Assembly: GCF_900112185.1 (NCBI RefSeq)
Contig: NZ_FOKP01000002.1
Location: 1 to 64,000 of the forward strand
Length of the DNA stretch: 64,000 nucleotides
Direction of reading: 5' to 3'
Source of the DNA: Allobosea sp. CRIB-10
GTDB lineage: Bacteria; Pseudomonadota; Alphaproteobacteria; Rhizobiales; Beijerinckiaceae
The position numbers and the translations under genes are program-made. Below the pieces are notes generated by a model. The model worked only from the letters and a program-made list of their open reading frames with translations, was not told where the DNA came from and ran no database searches. Of this stretch, positions 25,019 to 33,652 are shown piece after piece. Position 1 is the stretch's first letter, and the number at the start of each line of letters is the position of its first letter.

Positions 25019-25782
25019 CCGACCTTACCGTCCGTGGACTCCGAGGCGGCTACCCCAACGCCGAGGACATCGTCAAAGGCATCGATCTGGATGTCCGAGC
25101 CGGTGATCTGACCGTCATCATCGGCCCCAACGGGGCTGGAAAATCGACATTCCTGAAGCTCGTCGCCGGGTTGCTGACGCCGACATCGGGCGAGATCAGC
25201 CTGCAGGGAAAGGCCCTTCAACCCGGGAATGCGCAGGCGGCTTGCAAGAGCGGAATGAGCTTCGTTCCGCAAGAACGGAACGTCTTCGCCAGCCTGACGA
25301 TCCGCGAAAATCTGGAGATGGGCGGCTATCTCCACCGCAGGGGATTGAAGGATCGCGTCGACGAGCAGCTCTCGCGCTTCCCGCTCCTGAAGACCAAGCT
25401 GCGCGACAAGGCCGGGAACCTTTCGGGTGGCCAGCGCCAGGTGCTCGCCATGGGCGTCGCGCTCATGACCAGCCCGAGCGTCCTGCTCCTAGACGAGCCC
25501 ACAGCCGGGCTTTCGCCAGCGGCCGCCGACGAAGTCTTCGAACTCGTTCGCGACCTGGCGAAGTCGGGTCTCGCGGTGCTGATGGTCGAGCAGAACGCAC
25601 TTCTGGCTCTCGAATACGGAACCAAGGGCCTTGCCCTGGTCGCTGGGCGCAAAGCCCGCGAAGGCACCGCCTCGTCGCTGCTTGCGGACGACGAGGTGCG
25701 TCACCTGTTCCTTGGCCGCCGCGACCATGGCCAGGGCGCAACGCAAAAAACAGAACAAGGGGATCGTCATGAGCAAGTTTGA
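25015..25782 (+). CDS. livF: Branched-chain-type ABC transporter, ATPase LivF
   Basis: The 255-residue ATPase has Walker A GPNGAGKSTF, FVPQERNVFASLTIRENLEMGG, signature LSGGQRQVLAMGVALM, Walker B VLLLDEPTAGLSP and LMVEQNALLALE, typical of LivF. The C-terminal tail (about 240-255) is polar and unusual, and its coding sequence overlaps the start of the binding-protein gene by 14 bases. Translation is coupled to livG by ATGA. Confidence 0.9.
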   Translation: MTDLTVRGLRGGYPNAEDIVKGIDLDVRAGDLTVIIGPNGAGKSTFLKLVAGLLTPTSGEISLQGKALQPGNAQAACKSGMSFVPQERNVFASLTIRENLEMGGYLHRRGLKDRVDEQLSRFPLLKTKLRDKAGNLSGGQRQVLAMGVALMTSPSVLLLDEPTAGLSPAAADEVFELVRDLAKSGLAVLMVEQNALLALEYGTKGLALVAGRKAREGTASSLLADDEVRHLFLGRRDHGQGATQKTEQGDRHEQV

Positions 25783-26980
25783 CCGTCGTGATTTCCTGGT
25801 CGGCGCCGCGGGCGTCGGCTCCCTCGCGACCTTTTGGCCACGGGCTTTGCTGGCCCAGGGCGCGCAGCCGATCAAGATCGGGATCGTCATCCCCTTGACC
25901 GGAGCGACCAGCCAGTTCGGAGCGACGATGAGCGCCGCGGCGAAGATCGCGGTGAGCGACATCAATGCCGCCGGAGGTGTGGCGGGCCGTCCGATCGAGG
26001 TTCTGATCGAGGACGACCAGAGCAACCCCGAAGCTGCCGTCCGCGCTGCGCGTAAGCTGATCGACGTCGACAAGGTCGTCTCGATCGGCGGCTCCTATGC
26101 TTCGGCCGTAACCTCGGCGATCGCGCCCCTGTGCTATGAAAGCAAGACGGCGCTCTTCACGTCTTCCGGCGCGGACAGCATCACCAAGACGCCGCATAAC
26201 GGCTACATCTTCCGCACCTCTCCCACCGTGACGCTGCAAGGCACGCGGGTCGGTCAGTACGCGCTGGAACTCGGCGCCAGGAAGATGTTCTTCCTCGGGC
26301 CGCAGACGCCATTTGCGCAGTCCTACATCGACATCATCTCGAAGCTGTTCAAGGATGCCGGCGGAGCCGGACAGGGGCTGATCTACGAGGACAAGCGCGC
26401 CAGCTATCGCACCGAGGTCGACCAGGCTCTGCGCACGAACCCCGATATCATCGTGCTCGGCGGCTACGTGCCCGATACCTCCGTCGTGCTCAAGGACCTG
26501 TATCGTGCCGGCTTCGGCGGCAAGAAGATCGGATTCTCCTTCGGGGTGAATCAGGTTCTGGCCGAGGGTGTTCCTCACGAGGTGTCGGACGGGACCGCGT
26601 CGCTCGTGCCATCGGCATCCGAGGATTCAACGGCCTACAAGACGCTCATCGGCAAGATGGGACGGCCAGCCCTCGATAGCTATTCCTGCCAGGTCTACGA
26701 CCATGTCGTGCTGACCGCCTTGGCGCTGGCTCAGGCCGCGGTCGCATCGCCGAGCGGCACGGCAGTGCGCGACGCCGTCAGGGCGATCTCGCAGGATCCG
26801 AAGGGAGAAAAGGTCAGCGACGTCGCCCGGGGTCTGAAGCTCATCGCAGACAAGAAGCCGATCAACTATGACGGCCCGAGCGGCCCGCTCGAATTCGCAG
26901 CGAACGGCGACGTCGAAGGCGTCTTCTTCCGGTACGAGCAGGTTCAGAAGGGGAAGATGGCCCTTCTGAAGGTTGCCTGA
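25769..26980 (+). CDS. Branched-chain-type ABC transporter, periplasmic binding protein LivK-like
   Basis: The 403-residue protein has a twin-arginine-like N-terminus (DRRDFLVGAAGVGSLATF) ending ALLAQG, suggesting Tat export. The type I periplasmic fold follows: IKIGIVIPLTGATSQFGATM, AGRPIEVLIEDDQSNPEAAV and ALFTSSGADSITKTP. Family members bind amino acids, amides or aromatic acids. The start ATG 25769 follows AAGGGGATCGTC. The binding protein sits between the ATPase and permease genes. Confidence 0.88.
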   Translation: MSKFDRRDFLVGAAGVGSLATFWPRALLAQGAQPIKIGIVIPLTGATSQFGATMSAAAKIAVSDINAAGGVAGRPIEVLIEDDQSNPEAAVRAARKLIDVDKVVSIGGSYASAVTSAIAPLCYESKTALFTSSGADSITKTPHNGYIFRTSPTVTLQGTRVGQYALELGARKMFFLGPQTPFAQSYIDIISKLFKDAGGAGQGLIYEDKRASYRTEVDQALRTNPDIIVLGGYVPDTSVVLKDLYRAGFGGKKIGFSFGVNQVLAEGVPHEVSDGTASLVPSASEDSTAYKTLIGKMGRPALDSYSCQVYDHVVLTALALAQAAVASPSGTAVRDAVRAISQDPKGEKVSDVARGLKLIADKKPINYDGPSGPLEFAANGDVEGVFFRYEQVQKGKMALLKVA

Positions 26981-27001
26981 GCGCATTCGGGCGAGCGAGC
27001 C

Positions 27002-27889
27002 GTGTTCACCGAAATCGCACAATATGTGCTGAACGGCCTCGTGCTGGGAGCGCTGATCGCGCTTCCGGCGCTCGGCCTGACCTTGATCTTCTCCGTGCAG
27101 GGGTTCGTCAATTTCAGCGTCGCCGCGCAGATGACAGTCGGCGCCTATGCCGCCTGGTACGCAGGCGCCCATCTGGGGTGGTCGCCGGTCCTGATGCTGG
27201 TTTTTGCATTCGCGGTCCCGGGCATGCTGGGCATTGCGGCCGACCGTCTCGCGCTCGCGCCCGTTCGGCGCCAGTCAGGAGCCCATACCGCCCTGATGCT
27301 CGCGGTCGTCTCGATCGCGCTCAACCTTGCGATCGAGAATGCGCTCCGCTTCCTCTTCGGGAGCGATCTCAACAGCTTCGATCTTCCGATCGAACGCAAT
27401 GTCCGGGTTTGGGGGCTGAGCGTCGGCCCCCAGCAGCTCCGCAATCTCATCACCGCGCTCGTCATCGCCATCGCGCTCGCCGCATTCTTCTCGCTCACCC
27501 GCTGGGGCAAGGCGATGCGGGCCGTCGCCGACAACACCGACCTCGCCAGATTGAAGGGCATCGAGCCGCGCAACCTGTCGAACCTCGCGACGTTCATCGG
27601 CATGGGGCTGGCCGGCATCGGCGGTTCCCTGCTGGCGATCGATACGAGCGTCGATCCCTCGACCGGCTCGCGGCTGATCCTCGTCATCTTCGCGGCGAGC
27701 GTCCTCGGCGGGTTGACCAGCCTTTACGGGGCGGTCCTCGGGGCCCTGATCATCGGTGTCGCGGGCGAGGTCGCGATGATCGCCATGCCCCCGGTCTACC
27801 AATCCCTCACGGCCTTCCTTGCCATCCTCTTCATCCTTCTGGTGAAGCCGACAGGCCTCTTCGCCGGCGCGGCAGGAGTCAGGAAATGA
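27002..27889 (+). CDS. livH: Branched-chain-type ABC transporter, permease LivH
   Basis: The 295-residue membrane protein starts at GTG 27002, 21 bases after the binding-protein stop. It has about eight hydrophobic segments and LivH markers: LPALGLTLIFSVQGFVNFSV (about 20-39), MRAVADNTDLARLKGIEPR, and ASVLGGLTSLYGAVLGALIIG. It overlaps livM by 4 bases (ATGA). Confidence 0.9.
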   Translation: MFTEIAQYVLNGLVLGALIALPALGLTLIFSVQGFVNFSVAAQMTVGAYAAWYAGAHLGWSPVLMLVFAFAVPGMLGIAADRLALAPVRRQSGAHTALMLAVVSIALNLAIENALRFLFGSDLNSFDLPIERNVRVWGLSVGPQQLRNLITALVIAIALAAFFSLTRWGKAMRAVADNTDLARLKGIEPRNLSNLATFIGMGLAGIGGSLLAIDTSVDPSTGSRLILVIFAASVLGGLTSLYGAVLGALIIGVAGEVAMIAMPPVYQSLTAFLAILFILLVKPTGLFAGAAGVRK

Positions 27890-28830
27890 CCTCCTATCTT
27901 CTGTTCATCGGAACCATCACGGCGATCTATGCCCTGCTCTCCCTCGGCCTCGTCGTGAGCTGGGGCCAAGCCGGCATGGTCAATCTCGGCCTGGTCGGCT
28001 TCTTCGGCCTCGGAGCCTATTGTTCCGCGCTGCTGACCAAGCTGGGAGCGCCGATCGGCCTTGGCTGGGTCGCAGGCGCGGCTCTCTCGGCTGTGATCGG
28101 CGTGGGGTTCTGCCTGCTGACCCGAACGCTTCGGGGCGACTATCTCGCCATCGTGACGCTTGGCTTCGGCGAGGGCCTGCGTCTCGTCGAGCTCAACGAG
28201 CGCTGGCTCACGGGCGGCAGCGACGGCATTTCGGGTATCCGGGCGCCGTTCAAGGACGCCCTCGGCGAACTCTATCCCTGGTTCTATTTCGCCTTGGCCT
28301 GGACCCTCGTCGCGCTGGTCGCCTGGATGCTCGCCCGCGTCCTCGGCAGCCCCTTCGGCCGGGCGCTGCGTGCGGTTCGTGACGACGAGAAGGTGGCCGC
28401 CGTCGCCGGCAAGAACGTGTTGCGGCTGAAATGCCAGGCCTTCGGCATCGGGGCCGCGCTGTTCGGCCTTGCCGGTGGCCTTTATGCCCACTTCACCAGC
28501 TACATCTCGCCCGACAACTTCGTCGTGCAGCTCACCATCTACATCTTCCTCGCGGTGACGGCGGGCGGCTACAGCAGGCTGATCGGCGCCGTCTTCGGCT
28601 CGCTCGCGGTGATGACGATCCTGGAATCCTCGCGCTTTGCGGCCGAGTTCATCCCGGGCCTGAGCGCGGTGCAGATCGCCTCGCTCAGGGAGTTCGCCAT
28701 CGCCGTCGCGCTGATCGTGATCATGCAGCTCCGGCCCCAGGGCGTCTTCGGCCTCCGGAACGAGCGCGCAGGTTCGGCCCGCGCCGATGCGGCAGCACCT
28801 GCGGCAGCCATTCCGGCCCCGTCGAAGTGA
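27886..28830 (+). CDS. livM: Branched-chain-type ABC transporter, permease LivM
   Basis: The 314-residue protein has many membrane segments and the LivM signatures GQAGMVNLGLVGFFGLGAY (about 27-45), LRGDYLAIVTLGFGEGLRLV and ALRAVRDDEKVAAVAGKNV, with SYISPDNFVV in a periplasmic loop. An alanine-rich tail ends APAAAIPAPSK. The amidohydrolase gene starts 10 bases later, so one transcript is likely. Confidence 0.9.
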   Translation: MTSYLLFIGTITAIYALLSLGLVVSWGQAGMVNLGLVGFFGLGAYCSALLTKLGAPIGLGWVAGAALSAVIGVGFCLLTRTLRGDYLAIVTLGFGEGLRLVELNERWLTGGSDGISGIRAPFKDALGELYPWFYFALAWTLVALVAWMLARVLGSPFGRALRAVRDDEKVAAVAGKNVLRLKCQAFGIGAALFGLAGGLYAHFTSYISPDNFVVQLTIYIFLAVTAGGYSRLIGAVFGSLAVMTILESSRFAAEFIPGLSAVQIASLREFAIAVALIVIMQLRPQGVFGLRNERAGSARADAAAPAAAIPAPSK

Positions 28831-28840
28831 GAATGCCATC

Positions 28841-30415
28841 ATGACGACTACACCGACTGCCGGCGCACCGGGAGACGAGTTCGCGACGATGTTCGCGGCG
28901 TCGGGCATGCCCGGATTGGCCGCGGCGACCGAAGGGACCCGGGGCCGTGAACCTCGTCGCTATCTCAAGCTCACCGGCGCGCGCGTGATCGACGGAACCG
29001 GGGCTCCGCCCTGGGGGCCGGTCGACCTGATCGTCGAGAACGGCCGGATCGTGGCCCTGGCCAAGACGGGCAAGGCGAAGCTGCCCGAGGACACGCGCGC
29101 CGAAGATGTCTTGGACATCGACTGCTCCGGCAAGTTCCTCACGCCGGGCTTCATCGACTGCCATGCCCATATCGGCGCTCCGTTCCATGCCAAGAACGGA
29201 CCGCAGCCGTCTGCCGACTACATCTACAAGCTCTGGCTCGGGCATGGGGTCACCACCGTCCGCGAGACCGGATGCTTCAACGGGCTGTCCTGGACATTGC
29301 GGCAGAAGGCAGCCGCCGAGGAGCATCGGATCGATGCGCCTCGAATCATGGCCTATGCCCCGTTCCCGGCGACGACCGACTACGTCAAGAGCTTGCATAC
29401 GCCGGAACAGGCGGCCGCCTGGGTCGATGGCGTGAAGGCTGCCGGTGCCGACGGCGTCAAGTTCTTCGGGGCTCCGCCCGCCCTCATGAAGGCAGCGCTC
29501 GAAGCGTGTGCCAGGCATGAGCTGGGGAGCTGCTGCCACCACGCGCAGCTCGCCGTCGGCCGGATGAACCCGCTCCAGACGGCCAGCTGGGGTCTGAGCA
29601 GCACCGAGCATTCCTACGGCATCCCCGAGACGCTGCTCGAAAACCAGACGCTGCAAGCCTTTCCGCCAGACTACGACTACGGCGACGAATATCTGCGCTT
29701 CTCGGCAGCGGGCCAGACCTTCATGCAGGCCGCTCGCCCGGGCTCGCCAAAATGGGAAGCGGTTCTCGGCCGGTTCCTGGAGGCGCGCCACAGCTTCGTG
29801 CCAACCTTCAACGTCTACGACGCCAACCGCGACCTGATGCGCACGCGGCGGGCCGACTGGCACGAGCGCTTCACCGATCCGACGCTCTGGGCCTATTTCC
29901 AGCCCCAGCGCGGGGGGCACGGCGCCTATTGGTATCGCTGGTCGACGACGAACGAGATCGAGTGGCGCGAAACATTCCGTCTCTGGATGCGCTTCGTCAA
30001 CGACTACAAGAACCTTGGCGGGCGCATCGCAGTCGGCAGCGATTCCGGCTTCATGTTCCAGACCTACGGCTTCGGCTATGTCCGGGAGCTGGAACTCTTG
30101 CAGGAGGCCGGGTTCACGCCGCTCGAAGTTCTGCGCTCCGCCACGGCCTGCGGCGCCGAATTGCTGGGCATCGACCAGGATACCGGGACGCTCGAGATCG
30201 GGAAGCGTGCCGACATCCTGATCCACCGCAGCAACCCGCTGAACGATTTCAAGCTGCTCTACGGCACCGGCACGATGCGTCTGAACGATGCGACGAAGTC
30301 GGTCGATTGGGAGCGCAGCCTCGAGACCGTGATCAAGGGCGGCCTGCTCTATGACCCGGCCGAACTCCTCGGGGATGTCGAGGCGATGGTTGCGGCAGCC
30401 AGGCAGGAGGCGTGA
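28841..30415 (+). CDS. Amidohydrolase-superfamily metal-dependent hydrolase
   Basis: The 524-residue protein has a composite beta-sandwich and TIM barrel. Metal ligands visible are H108 and H110 in GFIDCHAHIG, a lysine in DGVKFFGAP (likely carboxylated bridging residue), histidines in SCCHHAQLA and STEHSYG, and the aspartate in VGSDSG. The C-terminal GTLEIGKRADILIH is the family's closing strand. It hydrolyses a C-N or related bond, probably in the cytoplasm because no signal peptide is seen. It follows the Liv-type importer by 10 bases and overlaps the CobW-type gene by one base, suggesting import, hydrolysis and metal supply in one unit. Substrate unknown. Confidence 0.87.
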   Translation: MTTTPTAGAPGDEFATMFAASGMPGLAAATEGTRGREPRRYLKLTGARVIDGTGAPPWGPVDLIVENGRIVALAKTGKAKLPEDTRAEDVLDIDCSGKFLTPGFIDCHAHIGAPFHAKNGPQPSADYIYKLWLGHGVTTVRETGCFNGLSWTLRQKAAAEEHRIDAPRIMAYAPFPATTDYVKSLHTPEQAAAWVDGVKAAGADGVKFFGAPPALMKAALEACARHELGSCCHHAQLAVGRMNPLQTASWGLSSTEHSYGIPETLLENQTLQAFPPDYDYGDEYLRFSAAGQTFMQAARPGSPKWEAVLGRFLEARHSFVPTFNVYDANRDLMRTRRADWHERFTDPTLWAYFQPQRGGHGAYWYRWSTTNEIEWRETFRLWMRFVNDYKNLGGRIAVGSDSGFMFQTYGFGYVRELELLQEAGFTPLEVLRSATACGAELLGIDQDTGTLEIGKRADILIHRSNPLNDFKLLYGTGTMRLNDATKSVDWERSLETVIKGGLLYDPAELLGDVEAMVAAARQEA

Positions 30416-31401
30416 TGGATCGCCCTGCCCCGATGACGGACCGGCCGGAGTTCATCGTGCTGACGGGCCCCTTGGGCTCGGGCAAGACGACGCTGCTCTC
30501 GGACCATCTCTCCTTCGCGGACACATCCGACACGGGCGTCCTCGTCAACGATGCCGGCGAGGTCAACATCGATGGGGCCGTCATCGGTGCCGACCATCGA
30601 AACCTTGCGCTCGCCACGCTCGACGGCGGCTGCATCTGCTGTTCCCTCGGCAATGATCTGCAGGAGGGGATCGATGCCTTGCTGCTGTCCCGGGCGGAAC
30701 GGCAGCTGGGACCACCGCGGCGGATCATTCTGGAAACCAGCGGCCTCGCCGAACCCGCCCCGATCGTTCGTTCCCTGCGCGCGATCCGGCAGGTCGCGTT
30801 CGATGTCCGCATCGTCGCCACCCTCGACGCGTCGGCCCCATTCGTCGGCGACAATTTCCTTCCGCACTACGCAGCGCAGCTCGCGGCTGCGCAGACGATC
30901 GTGATGACCAAGCTGGATCGACTCTCTCCGCAGGACTGGAATCGCTGCACCGCCGAAGCGCAAGGCTTCAATCCCCTGGCGGCGCAGGTGGTGACGGATC
31001 AGCCGCGCGAGCGGGCCCTTTCAGCGTTCTCCGCGCATGGCGATCGATCCGCCCCGGGAACAGCCCGCTTCTCGGCGATTGCGGCCTCGGCCTCGCGCAT
31101 CACGGTGGCCTTCGCGGAATGGAAACCGAATGCATCCTGGGCCGCGATCTCCGAATGGATCGAGAACCTGGCCGGTTTCTTCGGAAGCCGTCTCCTGCGC
31201 CTGAAGGGCCTCGTCAGGCCCGATGGTCAGCCGGACCCCGTGCTCATCAATGGCGTCGGCGATGCGTTCTCCCCGCCCCGCCGGATGCGGCTGGACGACG
31301 ATGTCGGCCTCGGCCTGACGCTGATCCTGCGCGACGTTGCAGTCGACGAACTCTTCCAGCCCTTCTGCGGCGAGAACCAGCCGGTGGTGAGGGTGCGATG
31401 A
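30415..31401 (+). CDS. CobW/COG0523-family GTPase, putative metal chaperone
   Basis: The 328-residue protein has Walker A GPLGSGKTTLL (18-28), VNDAGEVNIDG (45-54) in place of the NExG switch, the metal-binding CxCC in GGCICCSLGN (C73, C75, C76), and ETSGLAEPAPI. The C-terminal domain is short on histidines, and the usual HxHxH-rich segment is absent. COG0523 proteins deliver zinc or cobalt to client enzymes. Its ATG overlaps the amidohydrolase stop, so that enzyme is the obvious client; this is inference. Confidence 0.87.
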   Translation: MDRPAPMTDRPEFIVLTGPLGSGKTTLLSDHLSFADTSDTGVLVNDAGEVNIDGAVIGADHRNLALATLDGGCICCSLGNDLQEGIDALLLSRAERQLGPPRRIILETSGLAEPAPIVRSLRAIRQVAFDVRIVATLDASAPFVGDNFLPHYAAQLAAAQTIVMTKLDRLSPQDWNRCTAEAQGFNPLAAQVVTDQPRERALSAFSAHGDRSAPGTARFSAIAASASRITVAFAEWKPNASWAAISEWIENLAGFFGSRLLRLKGLVRPDGQPDPVLINGVGDAFSPPRRMRLDDDVGLGLTLILRDVAVDELFQPFCGENQPVVRVR

Positions 31402-31877
31402 TCGCACAGGACGTCCAGGACTTTCTCGACGTGGTGACGAAAGCGACGACCGAGACAGCCATCTTTTCCGCGCTGGAAGAGCATTCCGCGCGTCTTCACG
31501 ACCATCTGCTCTTCACCTGCCTGCGCTTCGACTATGACGGCCTGGTCATGTCCCGTCTCTACTCGAACCGGGAGGACGTCAGCCCAACCGGCGGCTCGAA
31601 GCCGCTACCGAGTAGCGCCTGGGCCGATCGGCTCATCCTGGAAGGCAGAAGCTATGTTGGCCGGAGCCGCCAAGACCTGAAGGACGTCTTCTTCGACCAC
31701 GAGGCGCTGTGGGCGATCGGCTGCGAGAGCGTGATGAACATCCCGGTGCGATGGCTGGATCGAACGGTCGGCACGATCAATATTCTCGGCCGGGCGGCGC
31801 AGTTCGAGGAGGAAACGGCGTCGCGATTTTCCGTCTGCGCGCAATTGGCCGTGCCCCTCTTCCTCAAGACGGCTTGA
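31398..31877 (+). CDS. GAF-domain protein
   Basis: The 159-residue protein begins at an ATG overlapping the upstream stop (ATGA). It is a single GAF-type sensor domain: LLFTCLRFDYDGLVMSRLYS (about 36-55), SYVGRSRQDLKDVFFDHEAL, CESVMNIPVRWLDRTVGTIN and a closing AQLAVPLFL helix. It has no output domain. It might bind the transported compound or product and act with a partner such as the PAS-LuxR protein; this is a guess. It ends the operon. Confidence 0.75.
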   Translation: MIAQDVQDFLDVVTKATTETAIFSALEEHSARLHDHLLFTCLRFDYDGLVMSRLYSNREDVSPTGGSKPLPSSAWADRLILEGRSYVGRSRQDLKDVFFDHEALWAIGCESVMNIPVRWLDRTVGTINILGRAAQFEEETASRFSVCAQLAVPLFLKTA

Positions 31878-32274
31878 CCGGAATGCCCTCATCTCCAGCT
31901 CAAACGCATAGCGATCACGTTGACGACGCCGGACCGGCACATCGTGCTGTGTTGCCGCGGCGTCGTCTCGCTCGTCGGCGGGGGACGCACGCCATCGGTC
32001 GGGCCAAACAATTGCACCGGCTCATGAATTCGAATTCCGCAGCGGCCCGCCCCGACTATGCGGGAGCGGCAGATGTCGCTGTTTCACCGATCGCATTCGG
32101 CAAGAGCTGCGGATTGCGGTTGCGGGTTTTCCCGCAATTGCGGCGGGCGGCGCGGCAGAGTGAGAGCACGCACGGGATGCCGACCGGAGCCGCCGGCGAG
32201 ATGTCGTCGATCGTCATGCGGGCGCGCTCACCCGCCGACCAATGTTTGGCCAACGCGAAGACAGGACAAGACCG
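31878..32274. other. 397-base intergenic region
   Basis: No gene is supported. A short hairpin GCGGG-TTTT-CCCGC (about 32126-32139) is the only structure seen. The right half should hold the promoter of the HAD gene, but no clear -35/-10 pair was found. Confidence 0.35.
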
Positions 32275-32997
32275 ATGAAACTGACGGACTTCAAAGCTCT
32301 GACGTTCGACTGCTACGGAACGCTGGTCGACTGGGAAACGGGCATGTTCGAGGGGCTGAAGCCGCTCACCGGCCGGCTCGCGACGCCGCTCACGCGCGAT
32401 CAGGTGCTGGAAGCGCATGCTCGCCACGAATCGTCGCAGCAGCTGCAGACGCCGGCGAAGAGTTATCGCGATCTCCTGCCGATCGTTTACAAGCGGCTGG
32501 CCGAGGAGTGGGGCCTGACCGTGACATGGGGCGAATGCGTTGCCTATGGGCAATCGGTCAAGAACTGGCCGGCATTCACCGACTCCGCCGGCGCTCTCCA
32601 GTATCTCAAGCGGCATTACAAGCTCGTGATCCTGTCGAATGTCGACAATGAAAGCTTCGCCGCCAGCAACGCGAAGCTCCAGGTCGAATTCGACGCGATC
32701 TACACGGCCGAGGATATCGGCTCCTACAAGCCGTCCGACCGCAACTTCGAGTACATGCTCAAGAGGCTGGAGACGCTCGGTATCCAGAAGCACGAGATCC
32801 TGCACACCGCCGAGAGCCTGTTCCACGACCACGGTCCGGCGAACAGGCATGGCCTGGCGTCCTGCTGGATCTATCGCCGCTACGACCAGGGCGGGTTCGG
32901 CGCGACGATGCATCCGGGCGACATGCCGAAATATGATTTCCGCTTCAACAGCATGGCCGATCTGGCGAAGGCGCATCAGGAAGCGCTTCGCGGCTGA
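32275..32997 (+). CDS. HAD-superfamily hydrolase, haloacid dehalogenase type II-like
   Basis: The 240-residue protein has the nucleophile D12 in LTFDCYGTLVDWE, motif II serine in KLVILSNVDNES, lysine in DIGSYKPSDRNF and motif III in ESLFHDHGPANRHGL. These are the pattern of L-2-haloacid dehalogenase relatives, though many such proteins with FDCYGTLVDWE are phosphatases or of unknown use. The start ATG 32275 is followed closely by an Lrp-type gene (22 bases after the stop). A link to the amino-acid genes is possible, but the substrate is not known. Confidence 0.8.
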   Translation: MKLTDFKALTFDCYGTLVDWETGMFEGLKPLTGRLATPLTRDQVLEAHARHESSQQLQTPAKSYRDLLPIVYKRLAEEWGLTVTWGECVAYGQSVKNWPAFTDSAGALQYLKRHYKLVILSNVDNESFAASNAKLQVEFDAIYTAEDIGSYKPSDRNFEYMLKRLETLGIQKHEILHTAESLFHDHGPANRHGLASCWIYRRYDQGGFGATMHPGDMPKYDFRFNSMADLAKAHQEALRG

Positions 32998-33019
32998 TCA
33001 CGAGGGGAGAGACGCGGGA

Positions 33020-33505
33020 ATGGCGGGCGCACTGAGACTTGATCGCATCGACATCAACATTCTCGCGCAGCTCCAGCAGAACGCCAGGTTGACCAATGTC
33101 GACCTGGCGGACGCGGTGGGGCTGTCCCCGAGCCCCTGTCTTGCCCGGCTGCGCCGTCTGGAGGACGCGGGCTATGTCGTCAGCTACAATGCCCGCATCC
33201 AACTGTCGAAGCTCGTCGACCACATCACCGTCTTCACCGAAGTGACGCTCAATGATCATCGCCGCGAGGACTTCATAAAGTTCGAGGTCGAGATCAGGCG
33301 CTATGAGGCCCTCCAGGAGTGCCATCTGGTGAGCGGAGGGTACGATTATCTGCTGAAGTTCGTGACCAAGAACGTCGCGCGCTACCAGGAACTCATGGAA
33401 GGCATCCTGGAGCGCAACATCGGCGTGGAGAAATACTTCAGCTACATCGTGATCAAGACGATCCTCGACAAGGGGCACGTCCCGGTGAAGTACATTCTCG
33501 ACTGA
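33020..33505 (+). CDS. Lrp/AsnC-family regulator
   Basis: The 161-residue protein has an N-terminal helix-turn-helix (about 8-60: LDRIDINILAQLQQNARLTN, LADAVGLSPSPCLARLRRLE) and a C-terminal RAM/AsnC ligand domain with ECHLVSGGYDYLLKFV, the effector-binding GGYDY loop. Such proteins form octamers and respond to amino acids. It lies between the HAD gene and the FAD-linked dehydrogenase and near gabT, gabD and an amine oxidase, so it probably senses the amino acid degraded here. Confidence 0.9.
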   Translation: MAGALRLDRIDINILAQLQQNARLTNVDLADAVGLSPSPCLARLRRLEDAGYVVSYNARIQLSKLVDHITVFTEVTLNDHRREDFIKFEVEIRRYEALQECHLVSGGYDYLLKFVTKNVARYQELMEGILERNIGVEKYFSYIVIKTILDKGHVPVKYILD

Positions 33506-33652
33506 CCGGATCGCCGGTCCTCCAGCGATCAGATTCCGTCACGCTATCTCTGGGGTCGCGGACGGTTCAAGACGTGCGGCTCCAGCCAACCGATGTCGCT
33601 TGCTGGGTCCCGGCACGGCTCCGAAACGCAACCTCAGGAAGAACATCGCCTC

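Noticed and set aside
32016-32060. AATTCGAATT palindrome near 32026 as an operator
   Set aside because: Short AT palindrome without a partner copy or clear promoter context; not enough to report as a site.
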